In this document: positions 11,149 to 23,456 of the stretch, in pieces
Position numbering within the stretch: the first letter of the stretch is position 1
Layout: each line of letters starts with the position of its first letter
Assembly: GCA_016490735.1 (NCBI GenBank)
Contig: JAEMWC010000024.1
Location: forward strand, 1,324,501-1,388,500
From: Pachyseris speciosa
Lineage: Eukaryota; Cnidaria; Anthozoa; Scleractinia; Pachyseridae
Length of the DNA: 64,000 bases
Direction: 5' to 3'
Position numbers and translations under genes: made by a program
Notes under the pieces: generated by a model
Database searches by the model: none
Seen by the model: the letters and a program-made list of their open reading frames with translations, nothing else
What the model was told of the DNA's origin: nothing

Positions 11149-14100
11149 TTAATCTTCAGTGTCAGCTGTAAGCACCTCAACGCCAGCATCAGTAATCAAC
11201 ACTGTGTGTTCAAATTGTGCTGTCCTGTTCAAGAAATAAATCAGCTGGAATCACCTGGTGATGTGATGTGTATGATTTACCATTGCCAATTTACTACTTT
11301 ATTATTGTTATTGTTATTGTTACAAACACATTAGCATGCTGCAGAAATTGGGGTCATTAATTTAGGGCACGAACCGTGACAAAAAGAGTGAAGTGGCTCC
11401 AGCAAAAAAAGTTAAAGAAACTTTTTGGAGAAGATAAAAGGATAGCCAGCATAGCAAGCATTTATGTTGGGTTCTCTACATTGCTTTTTCTCCTCTTCCC
11501 TCCCCCCACTCTTCCCAATTTTTGCTCTCAGTCCACAAAGAACATGAAAAGACAGAAATCCCAATGAAAATGCTTGCTAAGCAGGCTAATGAGGCCTTCC
11601 AACAGGGGTGGTCTGGTGTTGCTTTGTTGCTCGTTCCCGACTCTGTCTGTCACTGTTTTGGTTAAGGGACAAATGTCACTGTCGCAAAGAAAACAAAGAG
11701 AATACAAAAGTGAATTGTCCCTGTCACAAACTGTCATGATTTGGAGCGTGTTCTGTTCGGAGCCTGTTTGGAGCCATGTCACTTGTCAGTTCTGCCCCTT
11801 GGAAGCCCTTGCTGACAGCAAAGAGATAGTGGCATGCAACACTTGAAGTACTTGAGCCAGAAATAGTACTTGATCAGGACATATTAAAGTTCAAACCCTA
11901 CCCTTGGTGACAATGCTAGCTTAGGGAATGAACACTTGAAACCTTTCCAAAACAGTGGTATACCTTTTTCCATCTTCAGTGACAACAGTCCAACCATCTT
12001 GAAGAATTTCTATCTCAGGTGATCCTTCACAAAGGACAGGTTCTGTCAGTGATGAAAATGTTGCGCATCATATTATAAAATGTTTTGAATGCCAGCTGTA
12101 GACCATGACATCTTATCTATTTGTAAGGCTGTGCAACCAGCTACTGATAAATTGTGAAAAAGAAAAATAGACTACCTATGGTGAATGTCATCCCTGCTTC
12201 CATTCTGCCACGATTAAAGTTTACTATGATGGAAAAGAACCAACAGAATAGTTAAATGAAAAAATATTATTAATAAAAATAACTAGGACAAACAAGTTTT
12301 CTTCAGCAACATCAACTACTGTTACTCATACATGCATCTTTTAAGCTTCTAATTAATTGCAACGAAAAATCAGTGAGACATACAATGCACTACACAGTTA
12401 AACACAACCCACAAGTAGCGACCATAGGCTTGTGATGATGACTTCATGATCACAGTTTTAGAGTTTCCACTTAATAGGGAGAGGAGTTAAGGAGAAAAAT
12501 TGGGAGGGTAAGGGTGGAGGGTGGTTCTTACCTTGGGCATTTTTATATAGTGTCGTGTGGGGTGAGGTAATTTTCAATCATTTGAAGTTTTATTTGCAAC
12601 TGAAATTGCTTTTTATAGGGTACACAACCGCAATTACCAGTTTACCTGTATGTAAAATTTCTGGTGGACCATGAAACACTGATCCTACTCCATGACCTGC
12701 TAGACGAGGGCAAACCGTGAAGCCATCCTTCCTTGCCATAAAGCTACAAAAACAACAATCAAAGGAGAAAGGGTACAGTCAACTTATGACAATCACTCTG
12801 TGGACTGAAAATAATGTTCCCACGCATTCATCACTTTAGAGAGACCAGCAGTGGTTTAAGCTAGACACATTGCTTACCTTATTGTATTACCAATCCATGA
12901 AAATCTTGTTCCAGCATTACAGATGTTGATGGCAGCACTAAGACACTTTTGACAGCTTTCTATTAATCGGCAAGCATGCTCATCAACAGAACCCACCATA
13001 TATGTCTCACATAAATCACCATGAACACCACCTATGAACACCTGAAAAATGGAATAAAAGCATTAAATTCAGGGTGCTTTCAACTTGCCCCTGCCAGCCA
13101 GCAATTCCTTTAATATGATTTCTTACAAATTAAAAAATATCTGGCCGAAATTTAAATTCAGGTTTTAAGCTTACCGACACGTCCACACTGATGATGTCAC
13201 CACTCTGTAATGGTCGACTGTAAAGACAAAATATAAAGTTGAATCAAGTAATGTCATCTGGAAGAAATTTAACATACCTATGTTATAGCCAGAATCCAGT
13301 TTTTTCCCTTCTCCCCAGCAACTTGTACATTTTGCACCTTGCCTAAGATAAAATTTAACATAATGAGCAAGGACCATGGCAAGGCCCCACATTGTTATAA
13401 TTCCAGAAAATCCCTGCTGTTAAGTTTTTAGTTTACTCTATGAATGCCACCATTACCTATCAGGTATCCCATGAACAGCGACATTGTTAACGGATGTACA
13501 GACTGATTTAGGAAACCCTTTGTAGTTCAGAGGAGATGGATAAGCTCCGAATGAAATCGTTGCCTGGTGAACCACTCTGTCGATATCCTCTGTTGTGGCA
13601 TCTACCTTAAAAATAAAAACATAATTGGCTTAGTGCTGTAGCACCCAAACACAAAAGAGACACCTTAGGGAACAATATGTGCCTTGAACAAGTGAAATGT
13701 TGCTGTTCCTTACTTGTTTTAACTGAGGCTACTAAATAAATATGTTTCACTCCTCACTCAGTAAACGACAAACTTGAATGTTCTCAATCCACACTGCGAT
13801 CCTTTACCCTTAGTGTTAGAAATTTGGGCATTACTTTTGGTTTGTACTTTAAATTATAATTTGAAAAAGATACAATTTTTTTCTCCTGATTATTTGGTTG
13901 ACCTAATCCCTGTTTATGAACCTACGAGGAACCTTCGCTCATCTTCAGACAAATGGCGTCTTATTATTAAACCCTATAACTTAAAGACATATGGTTTTAG
14001 GGCTTTTTCAGTCATTGCCCCGATACTCTGGAATGATTTGCCTATTGACATTAGATCGATCAATGATGTAGATAGGTTCAAATCCAAATTGAAGACCTTT

Positions 14101-14259
14101 CTTTTTAAGCGAGTTTATGAACTATCTTAGGCTTTTATTTTGTATTTTGTGATTATGTACATTCATATGTAATGATTTTTAGACTTTTACTTTTTAACCG
14201 ATCTTTTTGAAGCATTGTAAAGCGCTTAGCACTGGAAAGTATAGGCGCTATATAAATAC

Positions 14260-14294
<35 letters not shown>

Positions 14295-16044
14295 TATTAT
14301 TACTATACAATTTCCACTTCTGTCTCACCTTAATATGATCTCGTGCAATGTTCAATACTTTTCGTGCTGTTCTACAAGCTGTTTTCATTGCAGCAATTTG
14401 TTCATCTGTTTTGATTTCAATGGAAACTGGTGGATCTGCTACTACACCTGTCTCGGCATACGGAGGTCGTGGGATATGTGGGGGTATATAACCATGTGGA
14501 GAAATTCTGTGGTTTAGTTCTGTAATCACTTCATAGGAATAGCTTGTTGAGAAGTTTCTGCAGTTCAAAAGTATCAAATAAATGTAAATATCAGCCTCTT
14601 ATAATCACACTTGACTTTTGATGTTCTCTTGTACTAGTTTTGCTTTGCTTGTTTCTTCATTTATTTTAGGGGGAGGGGGGTTACTATAGGCTTACACTAT
14701 TCAAACTACAGCACAGGTGGTAATAAGATTTGACCCTAGGGTACAGTGCCGAACGAAACAGCCAGCAGCAAAAAGGAGATCTTGATAGCAAAGCAACTGT
14801 TTTCAGTTCAGTGACTTTTAATTTATAATCGAAAGATGTGAATGATCTAAGCCATGGCAAGAAAAAAAGGACCCCACATGCAAGGCCTGATATATGGTAC
14901 TCCTCTATTCTATATATGTCAAAGCTCAACAAGAATAATTAAAATTTAAAAATCCATTATTCAGTACTACAAGAAATATTGAATAGTACCTGCAACTACA
15001 TTTTACTATTGTTTTGAACAGGTTTACTTCTCTACCTACAAGAAAATTTAAACATTCAATCAGAAGAAGTCATGCGCGATGCATTGCATAACAAGGATAA
15101 AAAAGCAATTAAACAGGCACTATATTGTAATTTGGAGCTGAACCCAAACATGTGTTTGCAACAGTAGAACCCTTGTTAAGTTTTGCAGGTTTGCTACTTA
15201 AACTATTTGCGGATGTCTATAGCCACTCATGACAAGGAGGAAATTTGATTACAACTTGAAAAATCATCATAAAATAATACCAGTTTCTTTCTATCCACAA
15301 AATAATTTGAAATCTACCTCTTTGTGTAATAGATTGGCCATTCATGTAATAGAAAAAGTACTAACTCCCAGCACCAACACCTCTCCTCTGTCCTCCCGAC
15401 AGCCCCCACCCCCGTTCCCACTCCCCATCTTGACCCATCCCCACCTTATCTGGTCTCTCTCTACTGTTGTCACAACATGGGAATCCCAAATAAAATACGC
15501 AGATGAAAGGAAGACTGATATTGTGAATATCAAGTAAAATTTCTTTCCGTGTGTCGATTAGCAAGGATTCAACTGTCATTTTCTTGGAAAACAGCAGCTT
15601 AAGCTTACTCCTGTACGTCTAAATCTCGACAAATACCGTGACAGCAAAGACCGACAAAATTATAAAGGACTATGTTCTATAAATCTACTCCTTACAGGAT
15701 GTTAATTAATTGATTAACTTACACTTGAACTCTAACAGCCGCTTTAGCCACATTACAGCACACAACTCAAGTTATAACCAAGTATGGCGTCCAAGCATCC
15801 TAGGATCCATGCCTCCGCAAACAAAACTGACCGGAAGTTGTCCAAACGTAAATTTGTTGTCCAAACGAAAATTTTCTAATATTTTCTGCTTTATTCTTTT
15901 ACTTCGACAAACATAGCATGAAAGATTGGTGGGGCTGAATTGAATATAAAGGATAAATTCCTTTGCTTTAATTAATACCCTGGGAATCTTTGCCGTCAAT
16001 AAGCACTTACCTGGGCTGACTTTCCTCGTGGAGACTTCCTTGTT
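11149..16044 (-). CDS. METAP1D: Methionine aminopeptidase 1D, mitochondrial type (5' end unresolved)
   Basis: Metalloprotease that removes initiator methionine, here of the organelle class. Exons: (16044-16011), 14557-14329, 13605-13457, 13217-13175, 13041-12878, 12743-12646, 12223-12176, 12042-11964, 11224-11149 (TAA). Phases close throughout. Diagnostic segments are [27 protein letters not shown], the metal-binding Asp pair in SVDVS and HGDLCET, His in [10 protein letters not shown], Glu in FTIEPVLCEG and Glu in QFEHTVLI. All five metal ligands are present. The N-terminal part [19 protein letters not shown] precedes the catalytic domain, as in METAP1D. The 34-nt mini-exon 16044-16011 is in phase but has no ATG, so one more 5' exon with the targeting peptide is expected. 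The intron 13606-14328 contains a LINE tail. The gene is head to head with AOX2. Confidence 0.9.
13774..14293 (+). mobile_element. LINE 3' end inserted in METAP1D intron
   Basis: ORF to 14130 ends with the LINE ORF2 C-terminal signature ([17 protein letters not shown], then a [17 protein letters not shown] segment). A 3' UTR containing 'gtaaagcgcttagcactgga' and 'ggcgctatataaatac' follows, then an (ATT)n tail. Antisense to METAP1D, 5'-truncated. Confidence 0.8.
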
Positions 16045-16287
16045 CTAAGAAAAATCGAACGGCAAGGGAAAATAAAGTAACTAATGAGCCGATGAAACAA
16101 CTTACAAAACTTCTGTTCACCTTAATCAGTTATTACTTTTGTGCTCTTATCATACCACAATTGTTTATTACCTTATTTGCACATATTTATTTATTCGTTT
16201 CATTTTTGCTTATTCCTTTTATTTTTGCTAAATACACAGACACTTAAATAAAGTTTTCATTCATTCATTGGATGATTTTTAATGGCC

Positions 16288-16700
16288 TTAAGCTAAATGA
16301 GGAAAAAACTGAACCGACTTTACACCATTTAGCACAGTAAATTGTTGTCTTCCACTGAGGTGATGGCGTAATAGATCAAGGAGGGAACCATTGACTCCAA
16401 ACTCACAGCTCAGTTTTTTCAACAAGATGTCATGGGGCACACTATCAAATGCTTTTTTAAAATCGACAAAGGCCGCCGCAACTGTCATTCCCGAGTCTAC
16501 AGCTCTCCTCCACGACTCTGTGAGATGAATCAACAGAAGTTCTGTCGAATACCCAAGACGATATCCCACTGCTTGTCCGATGCAAGGTTATTACTCCTGA
16601 AGATGTGTTGTACGAGAGTGTCGTTAATCTCCGACGCCATTAATTCATTCACTTTGCACTGGAGTTTGCTAGATGTCCTTATAGGATTTTGCAAATAAAT
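16288..16700 (-). mobile_element. LINE reverse transcriptase fragment with frameshift
   Basis: The frame 16569-16288 contains RT motifs: GYRLGYSTELLLIHL and AAAFVDFKKAFDSVPHDIL (the FxDxxKAFDxV box). The upstream part of the same domain (VNELMASEINDTLVQHIF) is in another frame at 16700-16560, so a frameshift near 16565 breaks it. The catalytic YxDD part is absent. Dead fragment of a CR1/L2/RTE-like LINE. Confidence 0.75.
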
Positions 16701-17263
16701 TAATATGTAGATGTAGATGTAGATACCGTGCAATGCTCACAAGTTGCTTACAAACTGAATAAGGCCGGATTGCGTGACGATTAAATTGGCTTTGCGTGAT
16801 AAAATGTATTGACCGTCGATGTCAAAGTCTCATTTCTCTAAACCCTGCATGTTTCAGTTCCTTTCAGCTTGTCATACTGCATTGGTGACATATATTGGCA
16901 ATTGTTATTTGTGATGATGAGAAAAAAAAATCAGTAGAAAAGCAATGAGTACAATTAAATACAAAATTATCCTGCAATTAAAGATAAAACTTGTCAATCC
17001 CTTTGAAAATCAAATTAAAAGAATTTTACCAAAGATGTATTAGCTGATGTTTTTTGACGTAGTATAACTCAGCAAATTCAACAAATAACTGGGATAAATT
17101 ATTTAAAGTTTTCTGGGAATCTAAAGGAGGAAGTGAAGCGAAAAGGGAATTTATGACGTCATTGTCTACTGCAATCATCATTATAAATTGCGTTAGCTTT
17201 GCATTAACATTTCATAAAACCACAGACAGCGCGCAGACGAGCTAAACAACAGAAGCGGCAAAA

Positions 17264-20200
17264 ATGGCTACATCTGGATTTCGAAGACTAACCTTTTCAC
17301 TTCGAGGGGTCGTAAATTTCTCCTCTTTTATGAGGCAAGTTGATGTCGCTTCTGCAGCAAGTGGTTCTTTGATTTCGGTCAAGAGAGGAATTCTCCCACC
17401 ACGGCAGACAGGGGTGAGTAAATCTGTGAGCTTTTGCACGCGCACTCTAAAAATTATTTTGTTTTGTGTAATCGAATATCGTCAACAAAACATTGTCTTA
17501 AAATTTTCACAAAACCAATGCATGAACTAAATTTTCTGTTCCCTGAATCGTGTGACTGTCATAAAACTAACCGAGGAGTAAATTGCCATTTCAAAATTCA
17601 TTTTCTTAGAGCGTCGTTTCGTTGCCTGCAATACTAATAAAACTCCCTAAAATACCTTGCCTTTGTTTCATTCGTCTTTCAAAGTTGAATATATTTGCTT
17701 GGTTTTCAATATTCCTTTTTTCGGAGTTAACAGTTTCGCTGAAACTAAGGTTGGTTCGTTTCCGTGGCCTAAAATAAACTTCCTTGAGCCGGTACCATTG
17801 TAAATTAAACATAAATCACAGTGACAATGACGTTTCGTTCGGATTCTCAAGCTGAGAAATCAGGTCACAGAAAGCCGCAGGATAAGAAGTCTTATCCCTT
17901 GATTTTCCGAACTTTTAGTGGTTTTTCGAAAACTTCTTTTTGGTCATCACTCTCAGGGATATTTTTTGTTTCTTCAACATAAAAGAAATCGACATTCCAT
18001 TTCATCCGGTCATAGAAAATACTGATAAAAAATTCGAGGATTTCATCAAAACTAAATCCCTGTTTTTTAAGTCAGCCAAAACCTTTCGAGAGGACGTTGT
18101 CTGAAAATATCACGCCGGTAACAAGTGAGGCTCCATAGGTTTAAAAACAGATACAGAAAAGAAATAAAGGGAAGACGAAAAAACCAGAATCAGAGACAAG
18201 AGTTGATAACTTATAATGATTTCCAGACCCCATCATGACACTCATCTGCCATATTGAGGTCCATTTATAAGCAGGCTAATGGCGAGGTAGATTTATTACC
18301 CGGGCTGCGCGCGTCTCGCGCGGCGCCCGGGTCATAAACTACCGACGGTTCTTCTTTTTCGTCGTCGAGTATCATCCACAAATGGCACTTCCGCCGTTTC
18401 TGCGCAAGCGCTAACTATTTTTAACAACAGTGATGCGTGTTGTCACGTATGGGAAAATGTCGATTCATCTTGTGGCTTTTGAAGTCTGAACAAACAATAT
18501 GTTAAGAGAAGTGTCTATGCGAATGTTTGCAAGTTCAACGGCGAGAAGAAAGCTTTTAACATGAGTAAACTTAACTCCAGATGGACTGCCGTGTTTCCTC
18601 GTGTCTGCTTCAGTAGACTGCGAGTAGTCTCTAATTTTGGCGATGGATTGTGGGGCGGGCGAAAGACACGTGCGCGCGCGAAGTTGCGAGGAGACGCGAC
18701 GCGAGGGGAGCGCCAAAAATTAGAGACTACAGACAAAGGGAGTTTGACCTTTCACGGCCGAGTGATTCGAGTATAAATCTCATATCAACAGCAAGAATGA
18801 TGCCTGTTGTCACGTATCGGAAAACGTCGATTCACCTCGTGTCTTTGAAGTCCGAACAACTAATATGTTAAGACAAGTGTCTATACGAATGTTTGCAAGT
18901 TCAACAGCGAGAAGAAAGCTTTTAACATGACCAAAATTTAACTCCAGATGGACTGCCGTGTTCCCGTATCCGCTCCATTGAGATGTACATTTTGTTGAAT
19001 AACTCAAGTACGGGATATCACACACCCCTGAGACTTTGACAGGTAGTTTATTTACTATTTTGCCACAATATCTCAATTTCTGGACTTTAATTTTTGAATG
19101 ATAAGCGATTATATTTTACAAATGTACTAGCGTCCCTTGAAACTGTCCAGAAACGTTCCTTTCTTGTGTTTCAAATGACCCTGGATTGACGTATTTGTAA
19201 ACAGTTTCACTCTGCTAATTAATTTTCTACTCACATTTCACCGAGACTCCATTCACATTTATGCGAAAAAATCCTACATCGTTCGATAAGCGTTTCCTTT
19301 CTCAAACAATTATCCATCGAAGCGAAAACAAGTGTGCTTAGTTTTTTTTTGGAATCAATACAATATTTTTAACACCTTGCATAATGATAAACCTCTGTGG
19401 CCTAAAGGTCATTGTTCCTGCCTGTGACGCAGCTAAACCGGGTTCGATGTCTTTTAGTGGTATATATCACGGGCTTTATTTTTTCTGTTTCTCTTTTTCT
19501 TGTTCTTTTAGAAATATTTTTTACAAGTGTTATAATTATTGTGCTCAATGGTTGAGCTGTATTTTAGAGGAATATATGTTGATAGGGGTCTAAAGAAATA
19601 GACTCCAACACAAGCTAAACACAATGCGTCCGATGTAAGAAAGACAGACTTCCCTCTATTCTTTTGTTTAGCGCTAAGTTAGGGATACAATACTGTTTTT
19701 TGCAAGCTCGGGTTTAGGCTAATTGTAGCCTCTTGTTGTAAAGAAAAATGCAATTTTTGAAGCAAATTCGTTGAGGAACAAGAAAGACAGGAAGTTTGTA
19801 TTTCGTTTTTGAATACCTGTCAGTCAGAGAAGAGAGGCTTTTTAGCGACAGCTGTGGGCGAGAATCCTCTTTTAAACTATTAAAAGTGAATTCTTGGTTG
19901 AAAGCAACAAATGGAAGAAAGGACGATAACGCTATCGGCAATATCACTATGTATCACCTTTTTTTCCACTGCGCTAATAGTTTATTTTAACTTTTGAATA
20001 CGAATAGAAGGAAACTAAACATTTTAGGAAATGAATAACTACCGTGCTAATGTTGTTAATTGAGATTGACTGTATTCGGTGAAGACGTTCTCTGACTGGC
20101 ATAGTTTGTTGTTTTTAGGTGGCCCTGTTGTCAACAAGTGCTATGAAGGGAGATCAAGTTGAAGCCACTCCTGTGACACAAAATAAGCCAGAGCTTGCCA

Positions 20201-23200
20201 CTCAGTCCAAGGAAGGTCCGATTGATCATTTTGGCAAACATGGAAATACAACTGGAAACGAAGAATACAGGATGCCACACCCAGTTTGGTACTGAAAATA
20301 AGAACTGACTCATTGATATTACTATCTAAAGTCGAAAGTGAGAAACATAGAAAAGGAAACCTGTTTCGTTTGCCAGTTATTAAAAATAGGGGAAAAACAA
20401 TTTCGTTAAAGTACACCTCTTCCTAAATGAATGTCAGCAAAGGCGACACAAATACGCATGCGGACTTTGTTGCTGGCAAATCTCGCGTGGAAAATGCATT
20501 TTGCGCCCTCTCGATCGTGTTGCTTCACGCGCTCTCGCTCATGAAATCTGCTGTCCGCTCTTTCAGCGAAACTATCGAATGAAACTTCGTTATGATTAAT
20601 TTTTCAATATTCGTTAAGGTCACAAGAAGATGTTCACAAAGTTGAAGTTACACATGAAAAGCCGGAAAAGTTTGTAGACAAGGTATGTTACAGCGTTTAT
20701 TCACTCCTGATGCTGAGGATAGTGTGGAATTATGAGTGCACAGTGGACCCCTTTAAAAAGATTTGTCCTCTTTCTCAGTAGGTTTGCATATTTTACACTA
20801 TCTAAAGGCGACAGCAGTTCCGGTTTTTGTCAAACCACTCATGCAACTCACAGGAACGTGATGTCTATAAATGTAAATAAGGAACTAACTCAAGTAACGT
20901 TTTCCTTACTGTCTCCAGCAGTGACGTAAACTCTTTCACTTCCCATAATGTGGATGAGACAAGTCCAAAGGGCGAGAACGCCATCGATGATCATCAGAGC
21001 TTACAGTCCATAATGAGGCTGATAAAAAATAACCTGATATCAGTTATTTAAAAATATCTCTTTCCTCCCCCAATTCGTCTTGGATTTGTAAAAATATTAT
21101 ACGGTATTCTTACTTTGTGTCTTGTTATACTGACAGCTTGCATACAGCAGCGTTCAAGCCTTGAGGGGAGTATTTGACACTCTCTCATTGTACCACTTCA
21201 TGGAGCTGGACGAAAACCGCTGGCTCAAGTAAGTCAACCTGCCAGACTCATAACTTCGTCCTCGGGGTATTGGTGCCACGAAAAAAAATATTTTTCCAAG
21301 GCTCTTTCACGGATTGCCCTGAGGACGAGGTTGGCCAGGCAAATCTCCACGCTTGTTTCGCTGCGGTTTTCTTTGTTTTAAACTCAGAAAAGAGAGTGAG
21401 AAAAGAGAGAGAGAGAAGTCATGCTTTAATGTTTTGCAGTCGCATCATCATGCTGGAAACAATAGCTGGGGTCCCTGGAATGATCGGTGCTATGACCAGA
21501 CACTTTCACGCACTGAGGAGACTCACCAGAGACAATGGCTGGATACACACATTACTGGGTGAGTTTATCAAAACAAAAGACAGAAACGTCGAGTTTTATC
21601 CAGCTGCAATAAGCGAAACAAAGCAATGACCAAACCAGGAACCGGTTGGTCCAAAGCCGATTAACCCTAATCCAAGATTAAAAATTAACCGAGGAGTTTA
21701 TTTCTCTGACATACGTTGTTCAAATGCTGATATTCTGCAAAATTTTAGCGACGTAAATCCTGAAAAGCAAAAAGCAGCAAACTGAGTAACTTTCATCCAA
21801 AAGTTAAGAACTGCAACCAAAGTTTACGCTAATCATAGTTAATTGAGGGAAATGGTTATGAAACCTAGCAAAGTTCTTTGTTTTATGTTTTTGTTTGCTA
21901 TTTTGGGGGTTGACCCTGCACAAATAACAATAGGTGATTACGCGTGTTCATGCAACTAACCAATAGAAACATGCATGCTAGTCGAAACATGCATAGTGCG
22001 TGAGTGCAAAACAAAAGATGTGCACGGTCATAGACCTTCCAACATAAATCTTGGCCTCTTTGTTTGCTCCTTTGATGTTTTCCGGGCTTCATAACCATTT
22101 CCCTCTATTAGCTATGCGCTAATCCTGGATTAAGTTAATCGGCTTTCGAACAACCTGACCCAGAACTCAAAGCAAATAACTTGTGATAAACGCAGGAAAA
22201 TTCGCGCAACCCGAGCTGTGATTCAGTTTTTTCTTTTCGATTTGTGACTCGATGGAAACACGGTAGGTTTCCTATGACTGGCTCTGAGAGCGAGGGACCA
22301 TTTACATTCGATAGCAATCTCATAAGAATTTAAAAAGCTTTGCTTGTTTTATAGAGGAAGCTGAAAACGAAAGGATGCACCTGATGACAGCTCTGGAAAT
22401 GAAACAGCCAGGAATCATCTTTCGAGGAACTATCTTGTTTGCACAAGGTACCACTCATTTTCTGCTCACGACTTCTTAAAAGTTGCTAAACGAATTATAA
22501 ACCTGTTTTTCTTGTTTCATTTTTGAAGGGGTGTTTGTAAACCTGTTTTTCCTCGCTTACCTGATCAGTCCCAGGTTCTGCCATAGATTTGTTGGATATC
22601 TGGAGGAAGAGGCTGTCAAAACGTACACCCACTGTCTCGAGGTAAGAGCATTTTCGCCAGTTGTTAAAAAAAGGCTTTTGGCGCAGGGTTCGGTTGATTT
22701 CTTCACGATCAGGGACCGTTGTCGGCTTGTAAAAGGTTCTTAGATAGGATTGGCCTCAGGATGTTATAAATAATTTAGCTTCTAGTTGTAGCCTAATATT
22801 TCCCACTCGATCCTTGGTTCTCAAAATGATACACTGAAATTAAGCCTACGCTTAATTCTAGCAGTGTCTCTGTGCATAAGTGAGCCACACCCCGTGATAG
22901 GAGTTTCGAAAATTATGCTGAGTCCTTAACTTTCAATTTCCATCATCAGTGTATTGACAGTGGCAAGTTGCCGCTGTGGCAAAATCAGCTGGCCCCGAAG
23001 ATTGCTGTCAACTACTGGCAATTACCGGTTAGTATTTTGTTGAATGAATAGCATTGTAAACGTCTACATAAGGCTGATAACAAATGCCCAGCATTCTGAA
23101 ACAGCCACTGTGTTCCCAGAGGAACTGCTCAGTATACCAGGAATACATGGGACCATGGCTATATTCAGATATAGTCCTTAACGTAGTGGCATGACCTGAC

Positions 23201-23456
23201 ATTGCGAATCACACTCCGTCGTTCTGTCGGCTGAAGCTGCCTTTCTTGTCTCTATTGATTCTCTTGCTCATTCTCATTCCAATGTGGTCACTTATTCGTT
23301 CTCTCCACTTTGCTATTGTAGGAGCGCTCGACAATGCGTGACGTCATCCTGGTCATCCGAGCTGATGAGGCTCATCACCGAGTTGTCAATCATACGCTCA
23401 GCTCCTTACCACTGTGCGCACCAAACCCATTCCTCCCGGGCGAGAAAAAGCTGTGA
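17264..23456 (+). CDS. AOX: Alternative oxidase, paralog 2 (complete)
   Basis: Mitochondrial ubiquinol:oxygen oxidoreductase, 337 residues. Exons: 17264-17413, 20119-20288, 20619-20682, 21137-21228, 21440-21558, 22355-22447, 22529-22641, 22950-23027, 23322-23456 (TGA); all phases close. The start at 17264 (AAAAATGG) opens a basic, Ser/Arg-rich stretch without acidic residues ([15 protein letters not shown]), as expected of a mitochondrial presequence. The di-iron motifs are MLETIAGV (about residue 165), NERMHL (about 203), LEEEA (about 254) and RADEAHH (about 306). The C-terminus [10 protein letters not shown] carries the animal AOX motif NP[FY]xPG. The exon-2 donor is GTACTG, weaker than the GTAGGT of paralog 1. 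Transcribed divergently from METAP1D, and convergent with shugoshin. Confidence 0.96.
18291..19737 (+). repeat. Long dispersed repeat with tRNA-like box, copy A
   Basis: Lies in AOX2 intron 1. The segment matches, in reverse orientation, 48768-49834. Shared landmarks are the GC-rich start 'cgcgtctcgcg', 'gatgcctgttgtcacgtatc', 'ggactgccgtgtt', 'actcaagtacgggatatcac', a tRNA-like stretch ending 'gggttcgatgtc' (19439-19450) and the end 'aattgtagcctcttgtt'. Copy A has an extra ~370 bp because the 'gtcacgtat...gactgccgtgtt' block is present twice (about 18420-18600 and 18790-18960). Between them lies a small inverted repeat containing 'agtctctaattttggcg'. Not protein-coding. Confidence 0.8.
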
